Shown: piece after piece, positions 44,701 through 58,000 of the stretch
How positions within the stretch are numbered: the first letter of the stretch is position 1
Layout: each line of letters opens with the position of its first letter
Source of the DNA: Phalacrocorax aristotelis
Lineage: Eukaryota > Chordata > Aves > Suliformes > Phalacrocoracidae
Assembly (NCBI RefSeq): GCF_949628215.1
Contig: NC_134276.1
Coordinates: 134,726,125-134,790,124, forward strand
Length of the DNA stretch: 64,000 bases
Reading direction: 5' to 3'
The notes under the pieces: model-generated
Databases searched by the model: none
Seen by the model: only the letters and a program-made list of their open reading frames with translations
What the model was told of the DNA's origin: nothing
Position numbers and translations under genes: made by a program

Positions 44701-46433
44701 CTACATTTCTGCCTGGGAAATCCTGGTTGGAAATGCAGGAATCCTAACTGCACTGTGGTATGAAACCCACCCCGCTAGTCTCTGCCATCTCCTGCCACAG
44801 ATTATACATTGATTAGCTGCTGCCTTCTCCTCTCTATCTTCCAATGATTGCAAATTTTGTTATCTCTACAGCCCAACTAGAAGAGGCTACAGAAGGGAAA
44901 ACCCAGGTGAGCTTGGCCATTATCAGCATGGAGCCTGCATGGCCAGAGTAACCACTCAGAAAGACAACAGAGCGGCAAGACTCCCTCAATATTTCAACAA
45001 TTTTCAATTGTAACTCTTATCTTACAAGCATACTATGAGGTTGTGAGAGGCATTAGCACTGTGTGCAATGGTACTACTGGACACTTCTCTGAATTCAACA
45101 TATAAGCACTTGGACAGGTGCACTAAAAGACAGACCCTAAGGACACAGCCAAACCTATAGCATGAGCCTGGCATCAGCAGCATAGGCAAACATGGCAGGA
45201 TAAGGTGTCTTTGGAACAGGTCACTGGGAACATAGCAGAGAAATTCCACCACCCCCACCTCACCATGATGGAAATACTAGCTGTAACCAGAACCAGCTAA
45301 TCTTGGTGCATTGAAAACAGTGAGCTTTCAAGGCAGTCAGGAGTATGCACATTCTTTATTTCCATGACTCATACCTTAGAGCAGGCCAGGAATAAACCTG
45401 GAGCTGATGCCTGCTCTGTTTGGGATTGTAAAACTGAGGTGAAGCAGTATATAGGCAAGATAATATCCTTAGCAGCAATAATTATATATTTATTCATTTA
45501 TGCACACCTACTTTTACCCCTCTGGAACCTGCTGTTGTGTAGGGTCCTGCATCTAAGGGTAGAAGAAATGAGCCATACATGGAACAACTCTATGTGTTCC
45601 TACTTGTGGCATAATAACTACAGAATACATACTGACCAGAACATGTCTTAAATTTGTACAAAGCCTAGTAAAGGCACCATTTTACAACCGTGATTTTTAA
45701 AAGCAATGAAAAACTTGTTTGGTGTGTTAATTATTTTTCAGGAGTGGTGGCAGAGTGAAATTTTCTGCTCTTCTGTAAGGAGGCATATTTGTTCCCTACT
45801 CCTGCTGTCTCCATAAGCAGGAATCTGTAGCCTCACTCTCTCAGAGGGAGGAGCAGTAGCAGCCAGGGCTTGGGTTCATTTGCTGCCATTTGCTGCCCTG
45901 GGAGCCCCTCCACCTTTGTGACAGATCAGATTGATTGTAATAAACCGTACTCTCTATTGTTGGTACTCAGTATTTGTCCAAAAATTACTCTCTCATCCAA
46001 GACTAGATAACATATAGAGAGGCAGCTACTGCCTGCATGGTACCAGGGATAAGGACTAAGGGGGCCCAAGTATGTTCCTTGCTGAATGCTCACTTGAAAC
46101 CTACTCTTTGTGCTCCCAGTAGTCATCTTTGTTCATGTTGCAGCTCCAACCACCTAAAGATTCCCACCTCTCCTCTTGTAGACATTCCTTGACCCTCTTA
46201 TTTCAAAACTCCTCCAGTCTGCACATGTAATGGTAGACAACTCCTTTTCCCCACCAATTTGTCAAGGCCAGGTAGGAACCAGTCACAGAAAGAAGTTTCC
46301 ATTCCCTGTTCTTCAGCCCTGCTCCTTCCAGGTCCCCTTCCCTTGAACGACCCATCCATTCCTTACCTTTGACCACTGCAGCTGGTGATGCATTGTTGAA
46401 CTTCACCTCAGCGTAGGTGATTTCTGATGCCAT
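38225..46433 (-). CDS. CLEC4A-like: CLEC4A/DCIR-like inhibitory C-type lectin receptor, complete
   Basis: Six exons on the minus strand: 46433-46367, 43166-43050, 40271-40179, 39559-39408, 39193-39072 and 38366-38225. The total is 693 nt, i.e. 230 residues plus stop (human CLEC4A is of similar size). All junctions are GT-AG and phases agree (1,1,1,0,2). Residues 1-22 are cytoplasmic, starting MASEITYAEVKFNN; ITYAEV (Tyr7) is an ITIM, as in mammalian DCIR, predicting SHP phosphatase recruitment. Residues about 43-61 form an uncharged membrane segment (LISLLLLLVCIALIIFLL); it is a type II protein. Residues 62-92 form the neck. The lectin domain (about 93-230) has the six canonical cysteines, an NCT glycosylation site, YYIGL, QWQWVDQTPYN, the EPS loop motif (as in human DCIR) and WND for calcium. 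The usual Trp of SWAES is Cys here (SCAES). Exons 3-6 lie in the recent inverted repeat and exons 1-2 outside it. The lectin half may therefore have been overwritten by conversion. NECAP1 lies 12 kb beyond exon 1. Confidence 0.92.
42598..42650 (+). mobile_element. CR1 LINE terminal fragment
   Basis: The segment 'gcattagactagagacctcc' plus 'agaattcccttcctatctaa' matches the last ~50 bp of CR1 ('ttggactagatgacctccag'-type). It lies in intron 2 of the minus-strand lectin gene. Confidence 0.6.
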
Positions 46434-47609
46434 TTAATCACAGTATGACCACTGATCCCTGTCCTTAGTTCTGCTATGTAAAAGGTGGGCCTTTTTGGTC
46501 CCTGATTCCAGAGGGAGACACCAGTAAGTTACTGAGCCTTTCCCATCTGCTTGTTCACCCACTGTGTGTCAAAGAAGGCTGTGCTGAACACTGGAAGAAC
46601 TGGCGATAGCCTGAGAATTCCTGAAAGCTCAGAAATGGTCTGAACAGATCTTCAGTTTCTTAGCCCAGGAAATCAGTGCCAGCACTACAGAAACTTCTGA
46701 GAGAGAAAAAATTAGAACCTAACAACTGAAAAGGAAGTTGTACTCCTTCCTCATACCAGATTCTCAGCTGATAGGTTTCCTTTTTAAGATCTGAAGATTT
46801 TTTTTTCTTTTTCTTCTTTTACTCTCTCTCCTTCCTTTATCTTCATGCCTTTCTTTGTCTGATAGTAATGCTGCCATTTCTCTTAGGTTTGCAGTTGTCA
46901 TAGGACTTATCCCAGTTTAACCTGCAGCACAGCCTAATACAAAATGCATTCTGCCCTCACTTGTCTCTTGTGGTTAAGCTGCATTTCCTACATCAAGTAT
47001 TGCATGCTATGTCTCATCCTGGGAAGTCAGCCCCAGTTGGCAGCTAGCACTAGAAAAAATGTCAAACAAGGAGCTGTTCCTGTAGAAGTGAGACTGGGGA
47101 GTTACAGTCTTCGGCAGAGGAATAGAAATAATCAGAACTTTTTTATATCCAAAGAGAAACAGAGAAGGATGAGGCCAGGGAGAAAAAACGAAGTGGAATT
47201 AAAAAAAATGGTGTTGATGGTTTGAGAGATTATTGGGAAGAACACACACAGAGACCTCTCTACCACAAACTGACTTATAGCCTGGGGAAGTTCAGAGCAG
47301 TGCTTGCCTCAGGGAGTCAGGCTCCATTTCTGAGGCTGAAAGGGCTGGTTTATATTTTTTTGCTCCAACACTGGCATTTATTTCTCTTTTCTGCTTTCTG
47401 GTAAAGGCCTCTGATATTACGCTGGGGAAAACGTCAGACTACTGTTTAGTCTGATTTCAAGCTGAGGCAGATGTTGAAAGGAGACATTTAAGGGAAATGG
47501 CTGCTGAGATACACGCTGAATCAGAAAGACTTCCAAGAAGAAATGCCAATGAGTCAGAATACCCTGGAGAAAAAGGGTGAGAAGATTTTAGTCAGCAGAT
47601 AGGACTCAG
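46434..47609. other. 5' flank of the CLEC4A-like gene
   Basis: Upstream region of the minus-strand receptor. It should hold its promoter and 5' UTR. A strong T-run with pyrimidine-rich sequence (about 46796-46850) and purine-rich motifs of the Ets/PU.1 kind are visible, but I cannot place a start site. Confidence 0.4.
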
Positions 47610-47965
47610 GAATCACAGAACGGTTTGGGTTGGAAGGGACCTTCAAAGATCACCAAGTCCAAACCCCCTGCCTTGGGCATGGACATCTTTCACTAGATCA
47701 GGTTGCTCAGATCCCTGTCCAGTCTGACCTTGCCCATTTTGGGGCACCCACAGCTTCTCTGGGCAACAAGCTCCAGTGTCTCACTACCCTCATCATAAAG
47801 AATTTCTTCCTTATATCCAATGTAAATCTACAGTCTTTCAGTTTAAAACCTTTGCCCCTTGTTCTGTCACTACAGGCCCTGGTAAAAAGTCTCTCTCCAT
47901 CTTTCTTATAAGCCCCCACTAAATATTGAAAAGCTACAATGAGGTCTCCAAAACAACCAGAAAGA
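47610..47965 (-). mobile_element. CR1 LINE 3' end fragment
   Basis: The plus strand starts 'aatcacagaacggtttgggt' and 'tggaagggaccttcaaagat', the reversed CR1 terminus. It continues through 'aatttcttccttatatccaa' to 'tacaatgaggtctcc'. On the minus strand the ORF2 tail reads KDGERLFTRACSDRTRGKGF and LKDCRFTLDIRKKFFMMRV. It is 5'-truncated. Confidence 0.93.
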
Positions 47966-50900
47966 AGAAGGAGGAAGTTTTGCTTGGTTAGTTCAGCTAG
48001 CTAGAACTTCCTCAAGGCAGACCAGAATGACACACTAGCAGGACATCCAGGGAGCTAGCACAGAGGGTACACAGGGCAGAATTGGAGGTGAGATATGACA
48101 GTGCAAGGAAGAACACACATCAGACAACAGAGAACAATGTGGCAGAAGGTAAAGGGCAAGGGAGGGATGTGGTGGACATGTGAACACAGATTATGGAGAA
48201 ATGCTCCTAAAGAGAATGGGGCATATGTAGCTGGATTTCTTTACCAAGGAGCCTCCTCATGTCTTGTGTGCACTGACCTGGCTTCACGTCTTTTTGTACC
48301 ATGTACAAAGAGGGTGACTTTTATACAAGAAGAAGAGCAGCAGAAGGTTGGTCCTTTGAGAAGATGCATGCTGCCTGCTCTTCTTTCCAACATCCTTGAG
48401 CACTTTCCTATGTCTTCAGGCTTGGCCCTCTCACTGGACCTAAGTGTTTGCTGAAACCTAGTTATGCCCTCAAATTTCATGCTGAGATTTCAGTCAGAGT
48501 AATTCTCTGTGTGCTTATCCCCTACCCCCGGCTAACCAAGCCACAAAAGACTCACAGTCTCATGGGGAAAAGGCTTACTTTGAAGCAAAGCCCTGCCAGG
48601 GCAGGGTTTTAAACTTTCCACCATGAAGAAATGGGAAATAAAATCAGCAGACAGAGGAGGAAGTCACAGTGCACCTTCATGAGCGTTTTGCCGTTGAAAT
48701 GCATCTCCAAACACAGCTGAGCCACTCTGATCGCAAATTCAGGATCTAGCTGCTGATTTTGTTAAAATACACTAGACTGCATTCAAATATCAGGGTACAT
48801 CTCAATTTTTCCTTCTCGGCCATCAGAGTTGTTACTTGCTGTCAAAATTCAACTCTGAAGAGTACTTCCATAGGATACAATGCTGGGCTCTTGTGCAACA
48901 GTGAGGTGATATTCCTGAGAGTAAAATTTGTGCTTTGAATTTCATATGAACTGATGGCATGTAAATGGGTGAAAGATGGGAGAAATGAGCCCAGCAGTTA
49001 GTTATGGGGCTAAAAATATAAAAAAGAAAACCTTGCTTAAAAAAAACAAAACCCAAAATTCCCACTTTGTGCAGTTCTCCACGTCACTCAGATAAAGACA
49101 GCCCAAACCCAATCCTGGCTTTTTGTCCCTGCACCTGGGTGAGGAGAGCATCAGAAGTGAATTCACGCTTCCCTCTCCATATCATCTTGCTGTTCTCCTA
49201 GGGATTAAGGCAGAATTGGCCATGGAAATAAAGGCAGAGCAGAGCCCTTGCAGCCAAGGGAAGAGCATAAAAAGGCATTGAAGCACGGGGAGTGGGGCCC
49301 CAAGGCGTGGCACTGAGTGGTTAGTAAGGGATGGCAGGCATCTAATCGAAGGGATTCAGGCAGCCAGAGGTCCTTGAGAGCCCTGGAGGGATTTGGCTGG
49401 TTAGAGGGGATCTAGTGATAAGTGATTCCACTGTGTACCCTCCTGTAAGGAGCTGGCTAGGGAAGGGAGGGGCAGGATGCTGCAGTTCTCACTGCAGGAG
49501 CTGAGGTCCCCCAGCTCTAGACGACAGTGTGACAGCACTGCAGCCTGCTGGGACCTGAGAGAAAAGCATCCTATGCCCATATTATGCATGGCTGACAACA
49601 CTGGCCAGAGCTGCAGGGAAAAGAAACCTCTTCTGGAAGGCAGTCACCCCTGCTGATAACAGAAGGTGAACCAGGCTGCCATACAGATGCATTAGGAGAC
49701 CTAGGAAGAAATGGATTAGATAGAGCTGTGAAAGCTCAGGGAAAAGGGCATTTGAGCATCCAGGGGTGAAGGGGAAACAGAGAAGAACTGAATGGAGAGT
49801 AAGAAAGACAAGAGCAGAGTGGGAGGGATAAAACAGGAGGTAGCACTGCAAAGCCACACTGATTTCTGGCAGGTGGCAGCATATCACCGCAGGTAGGCCT
49901 GAGTCAGCAGCACCACTGTGTCCTGAACAAAACCACGTAAAGTGGCACTCTAGCATTTTGACAGAGCCCAGCATCTCCCCAAAATGCTGTGTTTACAGTA
50001 CCATGCAGAATAAGGTGGAATGAAAGAAAAGTAGGAGAGATGAGAAAGAGATGTTCCTCGCCAAAAGTGTTTGTGCGTTCCTCCTCCACCCACATCGCTG
50101 CCAAGTTTTAGGAAGAGCTGAAGGTTTCACATAGAACGCACTACGTCCCAAAGCTATATGAGCTGAGGGAGCTCAAACTCAGTTAGCTTTGGAATGAGAA
50201 AGTCGTGTGCTCTCCTGTGATGACAGGGTCCCGAAATGCCTCAGGTGTAAGAGAAGGAATAGGAGAAAGAAGAACAGTATCCAGGGAACCTTCAAACTGA
50301 CAAGAAGCCCCAACCTGCCTCTTTACATATCCCACTAACCTGGGATTGTTTCTTCAGAAGAGAATTAAATTATTCAACCAAACCCAGCAGAGGACACAGC
50401 TTTGTTTTATGCCATTCTTAGGAATGTTTACCCCCTTCCTCTTCTGGGTCTGAGCCACAAGTCTCAAGGCCAGAAATCAATGGAGATCAGATCTAAATAC
50501 TGCAGTTGCTTGCCACAGCTGCACATCTGACTCCAAACCTGGGCCAGATCCAAGTTCTGGTCAGACCCAGGGCTGTGAAGTTTAGCTTCTTAAGAGTGGG
50601 CACGTGGGATTTGCATGAACAAGCTGTGGCCACATAACACCTCCCCACAGAAGCAATCCTTCATGCTTCATTGTCAGTTCTGTCCAAGGATCACACAGAA
50701 CTTAACAGCGTTGAATTCAGTTTGGCTATACCTCTGCCCAGTGAGGTGCATGTACTAGATCTCCCTCTTTTGAAGGGGGAGCGGGAAGATTGGAAAGAAA
50801 AGCACAAAAATGGAAAACAACCACAGCCACCAAACAAGCATGGGGGCTATTGGGGAAGGTCACCCCCACCCATGCTGTAACCTTAGGGCCACACTTATTT

Positions 50901-51965
50901 TACCTCAAGCTATTTCCCTCCACATCCATGCACATGCAGTAAAGACCGCTGAGAGAGGTTTTGGGCAGAGCTGCACTGGTTAGGCTGTCCCACCAGATGG
51001 CACTGGAACAGCAGCACAAACCTTCCAGGCCCTGCAGCACTTGCCTCAGCGCTGGCATCGTTTGGCTCCCTCGTGCTGCTTCTGTCCTCAAGGGTGATTT
51101 ATCAGGACGTTTGTAAATGGCCTGCACTGACCCTTACCCTACACCCTATAGCAAATAAAGCCCTGCACACCATTTAGAGCCTCTGCACTCATTGCATGCT
51201 ATATTCTTACCGGCTGGCAGTGGGGCGAAGGACACCACCTGCCTCCAGAACAGCGCAGCCATCCTACATGTCCAGCCAGGATGGGACAAGGCAAAAGCCA
51301 TCTGGAAACAACTATAGGTAGCTGAATTAAACCCAGGGAGGGCAGTCACCTCAGCTGGACACTCCCTTGTACCTTGTCACTGAAATACACTGGGGAAGTT
51401 TTAATGCCAGGCAGTGAGCGTTCTAGCTTTTGGGTTCAACTGCACACAGAAGCCTCCCCATGTCATAGATGTCAACGCGGTCAGATCGGGAAGGACACTT
51501 TTTTCCCTCCCCAGGTGCCTATGTCAGCCACTTTTACCATGTAGGGCACTGAAGTCAATGTTAGCAGAGTAAAGTGAAGGGTGAGCAAATGCGCTCCTGG
51601 GTGCCAGCCTCCAGCACAGAGCCGGCATTGAGTCAGAGGGTGAAGGGTCCCTGCTGCTGACTCCCTGCAGCTGCCATCTGGGACTGACACAGAGGGCAAA
51701 GTGCTTCTTGCTGACTCACACTGGCCTGCAGCACCGTGGCCTGTGTCTCAGACTCTGCCTCTAGTTCACACTTATTTGCATATTTAGCATTTTAAGACTG
51801 GGCAGGCACAGCACACCACACTGGTCCTTGTGCAGCCTCTGCCCTTCCTGAGATGAAGGCTCAGCATCAGACTGCAGCATTCCTCATCATCTAGCAAACC
51901 CTGTGTCAGATGTCTCACCAGACACTGCTGGCCCACCGCAGGACCCACCTAACCACAGCTGAGCA
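47966..51965. other. Intergenic, no recognisable gene
   Basis: Four kilobases with only short open frames and no repeat or family motif that I recognise. Confidence 0.5.
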
Positions 51966-51967
51966 CA

Positions 51968-52085
51968 AAAGTTATGATACAAAATAGTTCAGGCTGGAAG
52001 TATCTTGCTCAACACTTGCTCAAAGCAGGGCTACTTCTGAAGCTAGACCAGACTACTCAGGTCAGGTTCTCTGCTTACAGAAATG
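51968..52085 (-). mobile_element. CR1 LINE terminal fragment
   Basis: The segments 'aatagttcaggctggaagta', 'tgctcaaagcagggctactt' and 'ctagaccagactactcaggt' follow the reversed CR1 3' end in order, with moderate divergence. Confidence 0.75.
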
Positions 52086-55000
52086 CTATTTCCATATGGA
52101 ATGTATTGCTTAAGGACTTTTCCTGTTCTTCTACCTAAAAAGTATCCAGCAGTCATTTCCAAGCATGCTTTGTACATGTACCTACAGTATTGACTTCAGC
52201 TTCAGGTACTGATGACAGCAGCCCCTAATTCTGGGCCAGACACGTAGCCTATGCCACCATATCTATAGCTCCTTAGCACATAGTCTCCAAAGAAAATTAT
52301 CTCCTACCCCTTTCCTCTTGGTGCTGCTGCTCACTGGAATCCAGTTCCTTGTCCCTGCCAGCTAACCAAAACAACAGCTTGTGTAGCACTACTGATGTAG
52401 CATCTCCACACCTCTTTGAAGAGTTTGCTTAACACCCTAAGCTCATGGACAAGTGCTTAGACTTCACTTAGAAAAAGACCAGGAGGAGTTCAGTTCCTAT
52501 AGGACCCAACTAAAAAACAACACAAGACACACATGTGTATGCAATGGAAGACCACAAGACTGGGACATCTCGATTCCAAGCCCTACACTACACTGCGCAT
52601 GAGGGCATTAGAATAGCAGAACATGTCTGCATTTGGAAGCACCAATTCCATTACTGCCAAACTGTCAAGAAGGAAGAAGAGGGGAAAAAAAAAAAATCTT
52701 TAAACTGTGCTTCTGTGAACTTGACCAGGGTTGGTTTTAAATCATTCAGGAAAGCATTTGAATGACAAGTTATGATACTGGTGGACATGAGGTCAAAGCT
52801 GCTATTGGACTGAGGGAAGTGTTCAATAAAAGTCAATAGAAACTCTGCTGTCACCCAAAGCTGTTCTGGTCTGTTTTAAACCAGATCCACCGAAGTCCTT
52901 GCCCTGTTATCTTTTGGTTGCCTACCTCTTTCTCCTTTGTGCCTCCTGTGTGCCAAAGTCAAGGCACCCTTTCCTTTCTCCTCCATCTCAGATGTTCCTG
53001 GGAACACCTCCAGATGCTGCAGTTCTGCTTTGTGGCTTGTTCCTTACCCAGGTCCAGCCCTTGCCCACATCCCACCCACAAGCACTCCCTGGGGAGTCTC
53101 CCCTGTCCAGGGGAAGGTCACTGCAGGCAGCCAACCCAGGAGTCAGCATGCTCTTGCTGACAGATGCCAGCTGCAATTTCTTTTCAGACACACTTCACCA
53201 GATATAGCCAGGTCCCAGGTGATGTCTGCCTGCATTCCTCGCTTCCCAACTGCAGGGGCCCAGCCAGTCACTGGAGATGGCAGCTAAGCCCAGTGATTGC
53301 CAGAAGCCCCACAACAAGGGGATTCAGCAGCAGGTAGCAGCACATGGTCATCGGTGAGACTGAACTTGCAAGCCCTGGTCACAGGTGTCACCAACACAGC
53401 CAGGCTTGCAGACCAGGCTAGGAGGGCATGGCAGTATCACATTTCTTTACATCCCTACAGCACAAGACTCAACATAAAGGCTGCAAGTTACAGGCAGCTC
53501 CCTCAGGGAGGACATTCCCCTTCAGGGAATGTGTCTTCAGACTGCTTCAAGGATTAAAAAGCTGGTCTCCTGAGCAAGCCAGCTGCCTCTGCCCCAGCAT
53601 GCAGGAGTTGCCCTCCTACAATGCCCGGGAAAAAAAAGGGGGAAGCAGGCCATTGCAAGTTACCTGGCTGGCCTGCCCCAAACACAAGTGATAAAAGAAG
53701 TCCACCACATACTCTCAGCAGTGACAGCTGGCAAAACATGGCTTTAGTTTAGAGCCACTACAGGCACCAAGTGCTGCTGACTTATCTTCCCATGCTCAGA
53801 GGCAGCTTCAAGGTAAGTCTGTCAGAGTCCCAACTCCGGATGAAGACACAGCTATAGCAGCTGGCAAAATTAAGCTATCAGACTAGAAGGGCACTATATC
53901 CTGCAATATGCTTTTCTTGACTGTTAGCATGGACAAAGCTATTAACATGGTAGGAAGAGACCTAAAACAGTCTCCAGAGTGAGAATCCATTGTGCACATA
54001 ATGTAATGAGTACTCAGTAGATTGCTTAGACCTTCAGGCATTACAATGTGTGTAACTATATAGGCCCCTGTGCTCTGTTTTTATGCATTGACAGCCCAGT
54101 TGTGCTCCCTCCTACAGTCGTGTAGGTTTATGCTGATTTAACAGGATGAATTCAGTTTCAGATCCTGTTCCCTCATCACCAAAGCTCAGGAAGACTTTGG
54201 GGTTTTTGGTTTCTCATTTGGTTTTTATTTTGTTTCATTTCCTCCAATAGACATCTGCTCTTCTCCATTTCTTCAGGAGTCTACACACAACACCAAAGCT
54301 TTGTTAAAGCTAGCAAGTCAGTGCCTGCAATCCAGGCACCAGTTACTACACGGCTGTCAGGCAGGAGTTTTGAGTCACAGAACACAGAACAAAATTAATG
54401 GGATAAGGGAGGGAAAAACTCACATCCCACCTCAACTATACCTCTCACAAAAGAAACAACCAATAATGACCAAAATTGGGATCTTCCCTTTGAAGCTTGT
54501 TTCTTGGCTCTTTCTATATGTGCTACAGTCTCTCCCCCATTTGGCATGAACTTTTTTCCCCCTTTGACCACTGTCCCTCTCAGACTGAGGGCAGATCTTC
54601 CCAGCTGCCTAAGGAAACCAGTTGATCTATTATGTGGAACATAATAAGTTTTCAGGAGGTATCGCTCATTTGATCTGCTGATCCATATTAAAGGCCTGGC
54701 CTTAATCCTTTACCTAGAGAAGGATATTGTCTGCAACATCTGAGACTGTAGGTCTCAAGGAGCCTGCATACAGGCTACTGCTACATCAGAAGAAACCACT
54801 GGCAACAGAAGGTGCAGGAAGAGATTGGAGGATTCAGCCAGTCCAGTCAAAGGCCAAGTCATTTCACCACTAACTTACCGTCACAGCCAACATCTCCCAC
54901 TGGGGACAGAAAAATCATTCCTGATGGTCACCAAGGTGAAGGGGGAGAAGATTTACACAAGACACATCAAGCTGTTGCATTCTAGCAGGCCCTACTGTGA

Positions 55001-58000
55001 GGAAAGACACAGGGACCAGTAAGATCTCCAGAGAGGACTAAGCTCCCCTTCATTAACTGTTTCCCAATTCTCTATGCTTTTCTATGCACAAGCATGAGTA
55101 TATCCCAGCACCTCCCTTAGGTACGCCCTCACCTGAAAATCCTCCTGCTCTGGAGAAATACCCTCAGGCTATTCAATGCTTTTTGCTGGAAGTACCTACT
55201 GAAAAATCAGAGAAGCTGATGGCATATGGACAAGACCCTTCACCTTCTGTCTGGCCAGGACCTACGCAACATATCCACCCTACTCACCAGAACAGGGTAA
55301 CAGCTTTTCTCCTAGATCTGAAGAAATGTAGAGTTTGGGGTTTTTTTGGCTCCCATGGATGCTAGAATAATTTACAATGACACTAGCATTTACTGGTGTC
55401 ATTCAAATAGCTGACTTAAAAGGTTAAGACTTCCCATCTTTACCCTGGCCACAGGGTTTCTGCTGTACTTTCAGTACAATCCCATGTAGAGCTGTCTGGC
55501 AGAGGAACACCAAGCAAGTGTGGCTGTGCAAGAAGATATGGTTGTGAGTAGGCTTGATAGAATGTCTGGGCCCTTAGCATATTCTCCATCTTCTGGGTGA
55601 TTGGCTACCTAGACTCAGGTCCCACTTAAATAATATAGGTGTCTGGCTTTGAGAAACCTCAGGAAGGTTTGCTTGCGAGCTTATTTCAGCTAAGGTTCTC
55701 ACCCTTGATCCCTGCCTAGGCTAGTGCAGCCATGCCTGTGCCTGGCCATCTACCTTGCTGATCTAAATCCTCATCCTGACCTGCTCTGATCTTCCTGATT
55801 AGTTACTCTGGGACTGTTCCTTTGTTGGTGAGGCCACTGCCCCTACCTGCTCTGCTGCAACTCAGCTTGCTCTCCCTTTCAGAGAAGCCTACTCTTGCTC
55901 CTCCCTGAAAAAGGGCCCACTCAGCTCACCCTGCTCATCTCTGCAGTCAGGAGAGAGACTGCTTCCCATTTACAAGTGTGGTGAGAATCAATTCTGAAAA
56001 CATCTGCAGGGTATAGAAGCCTCTAATGTCTGCAATGCTAAATGGCAGGGCAACTAAGTCTTCTCACTTGCTAGTTTTATGCACATTCTTACCAAGCACC
56101 ACACAAACACCTACAGCCAGGTCTGTTTCCAAGTTGTTGTGGGTTTTTTGTTTGGGTTTTAGTTTTTATTGTTGATGTTGGTTTGGGGTTTTGTTTGGTT
56201 ATTTTTTTACTGAATTTGGAAAAGCCATAGATACTTTTTGTGTCCTTCCATGCCTAGAGAGAGCCTGAACCCATTCATTCCTAAAGTTGTTCTTGTCCAG
56301 CCTGCAGGCCATAATGCACTTGGCAGAAGGATAAGTAGGCTACTAGGATCTTGCTGGAGACATAAAGACCTTCAATCTGCAGGCCTTCCAAAGCAACAAG
56401 TTGACCACTTAGACTCATGACATCCTTTTCCCAATATTACTAGTTTAATTACCATTTGCACCAGTACATCTTATGCTTTATATACATATATCTTTAATTT
56501 TTGCTTCTTCAGCTTTTCAAATACATAATATATTATCTCCAAAACACTAAATAAGACAATACAGAAGAGGCTCCTAGTTAGTTATTAATTGGTGCCATGA
56601 ACTTCCTTGATTTGGGTAACTGATACATAGTTGAAATGACAGGACCTCACAGTGATTTGAGAAAAAAAAAAAAAACACCACAAAAAGCCAACCAGCAGAG
56701 TCCATGACTTTGCTAAGAGATTATAGCTACCCACAAATTCAGAGAAGGCAGGGAGTTTAAATACAATGAGACTGCAGGAGTGACTACAAAGGCAGGGGAA
56801 GGGCAGCAGGGAGAACACTATGAGAGCCAGGGGATCAGGATTAAATGACTACTTAAAATACATCCAAGAGCAGTCTGGTCCCCACTTCCACAAGTGGAAC
56901 TGTAGCAGCTTTAGAGCTATTTTCAAGAATTTTGCTTCCCAGAGGGATGGTTTAAGTGGAAACTTTGTCTCCAAAATGTCCTCAGCATAGAAAGAAGACA
57001 AAAAGGACAAGACCTTTTCAAGTACAAGGTGCATACAGCTAACTACTCTCTTTTAAAAATCTCACCAGGAAATCTTTGCCCAAAGGGAAAACTTTACTTG
57101 CACAGGTATGCTAGGAGAGCATATTCCAGTTACAAGTGTTGCTGCTGGCTGAGTGTTCATAACAAGAAGCCTTCCAGTGAAGTACCAAAACCCTAGTGTT
57201 CTAGTAACTCGGTACAGCTGTAGAAGAGTCACTAAGACCACCTTCCCAGCTAGTGTTTTCACTTAGCAGCTAGCACAGAGGGTAGCTAGCATTGTGAAAT
57301 TTCCAGCCTGCCCATGGGCTTTGCCCAGAGTAATCAGCAGACCTACATCCCAGATCACATTCATAGCTGCTGAAGATGGAATAGTGTCCAGATCAAAGGG
57401 ACATAGGCACTCTCCCAAAGAAAACAGCAGAGAGTAAGGGCCTTCTACCTCTTTCTAACCTCCTAAACTACACAGGACATAGAGGGGGTTTGGGGTACAT
57501 TAAAAAAAAAAAGTCCAAGTTACAAAAACCAGTTACATCCCTCAAAAGTTAGCCTCAGGAGAAAATCCACAAGGAGGAACAGAGGTGTGAGAATTTCACT
57601 GCCACAGTTCTCAAGATTGGGCCTACAACACATTTCTTGCCCAAATGATAGGTATGAGCTGAAAAGAAGAAGGAGATTGTCCCTTCACCGGAGAATAATC
57701 CACTGTCCCACCATAGTTCTTACTGTGACACAGATATGCAATACTTATAACACAGTGCCAAGTCACAACACAAGGCCAGGGCTCAGGACAGTGATGCAGG
57801 AACATGAAGTGCTGAGTGATGGGATTACCTGGTTACTATCTAGTGCAAGTAACTACTGAATTATAAAAAACAGGCTTTTTTTTTAAAAAAAAAAAGCTAT
57901 TTCCAGTTAAACCAGCTCAATAACAATGAGGCCTTTGCATGGGGCAGGAGGGAGAAAGTTTTCTCATTTTCACTCCTTCCTCCAGTGAACCTGCAAGCCA

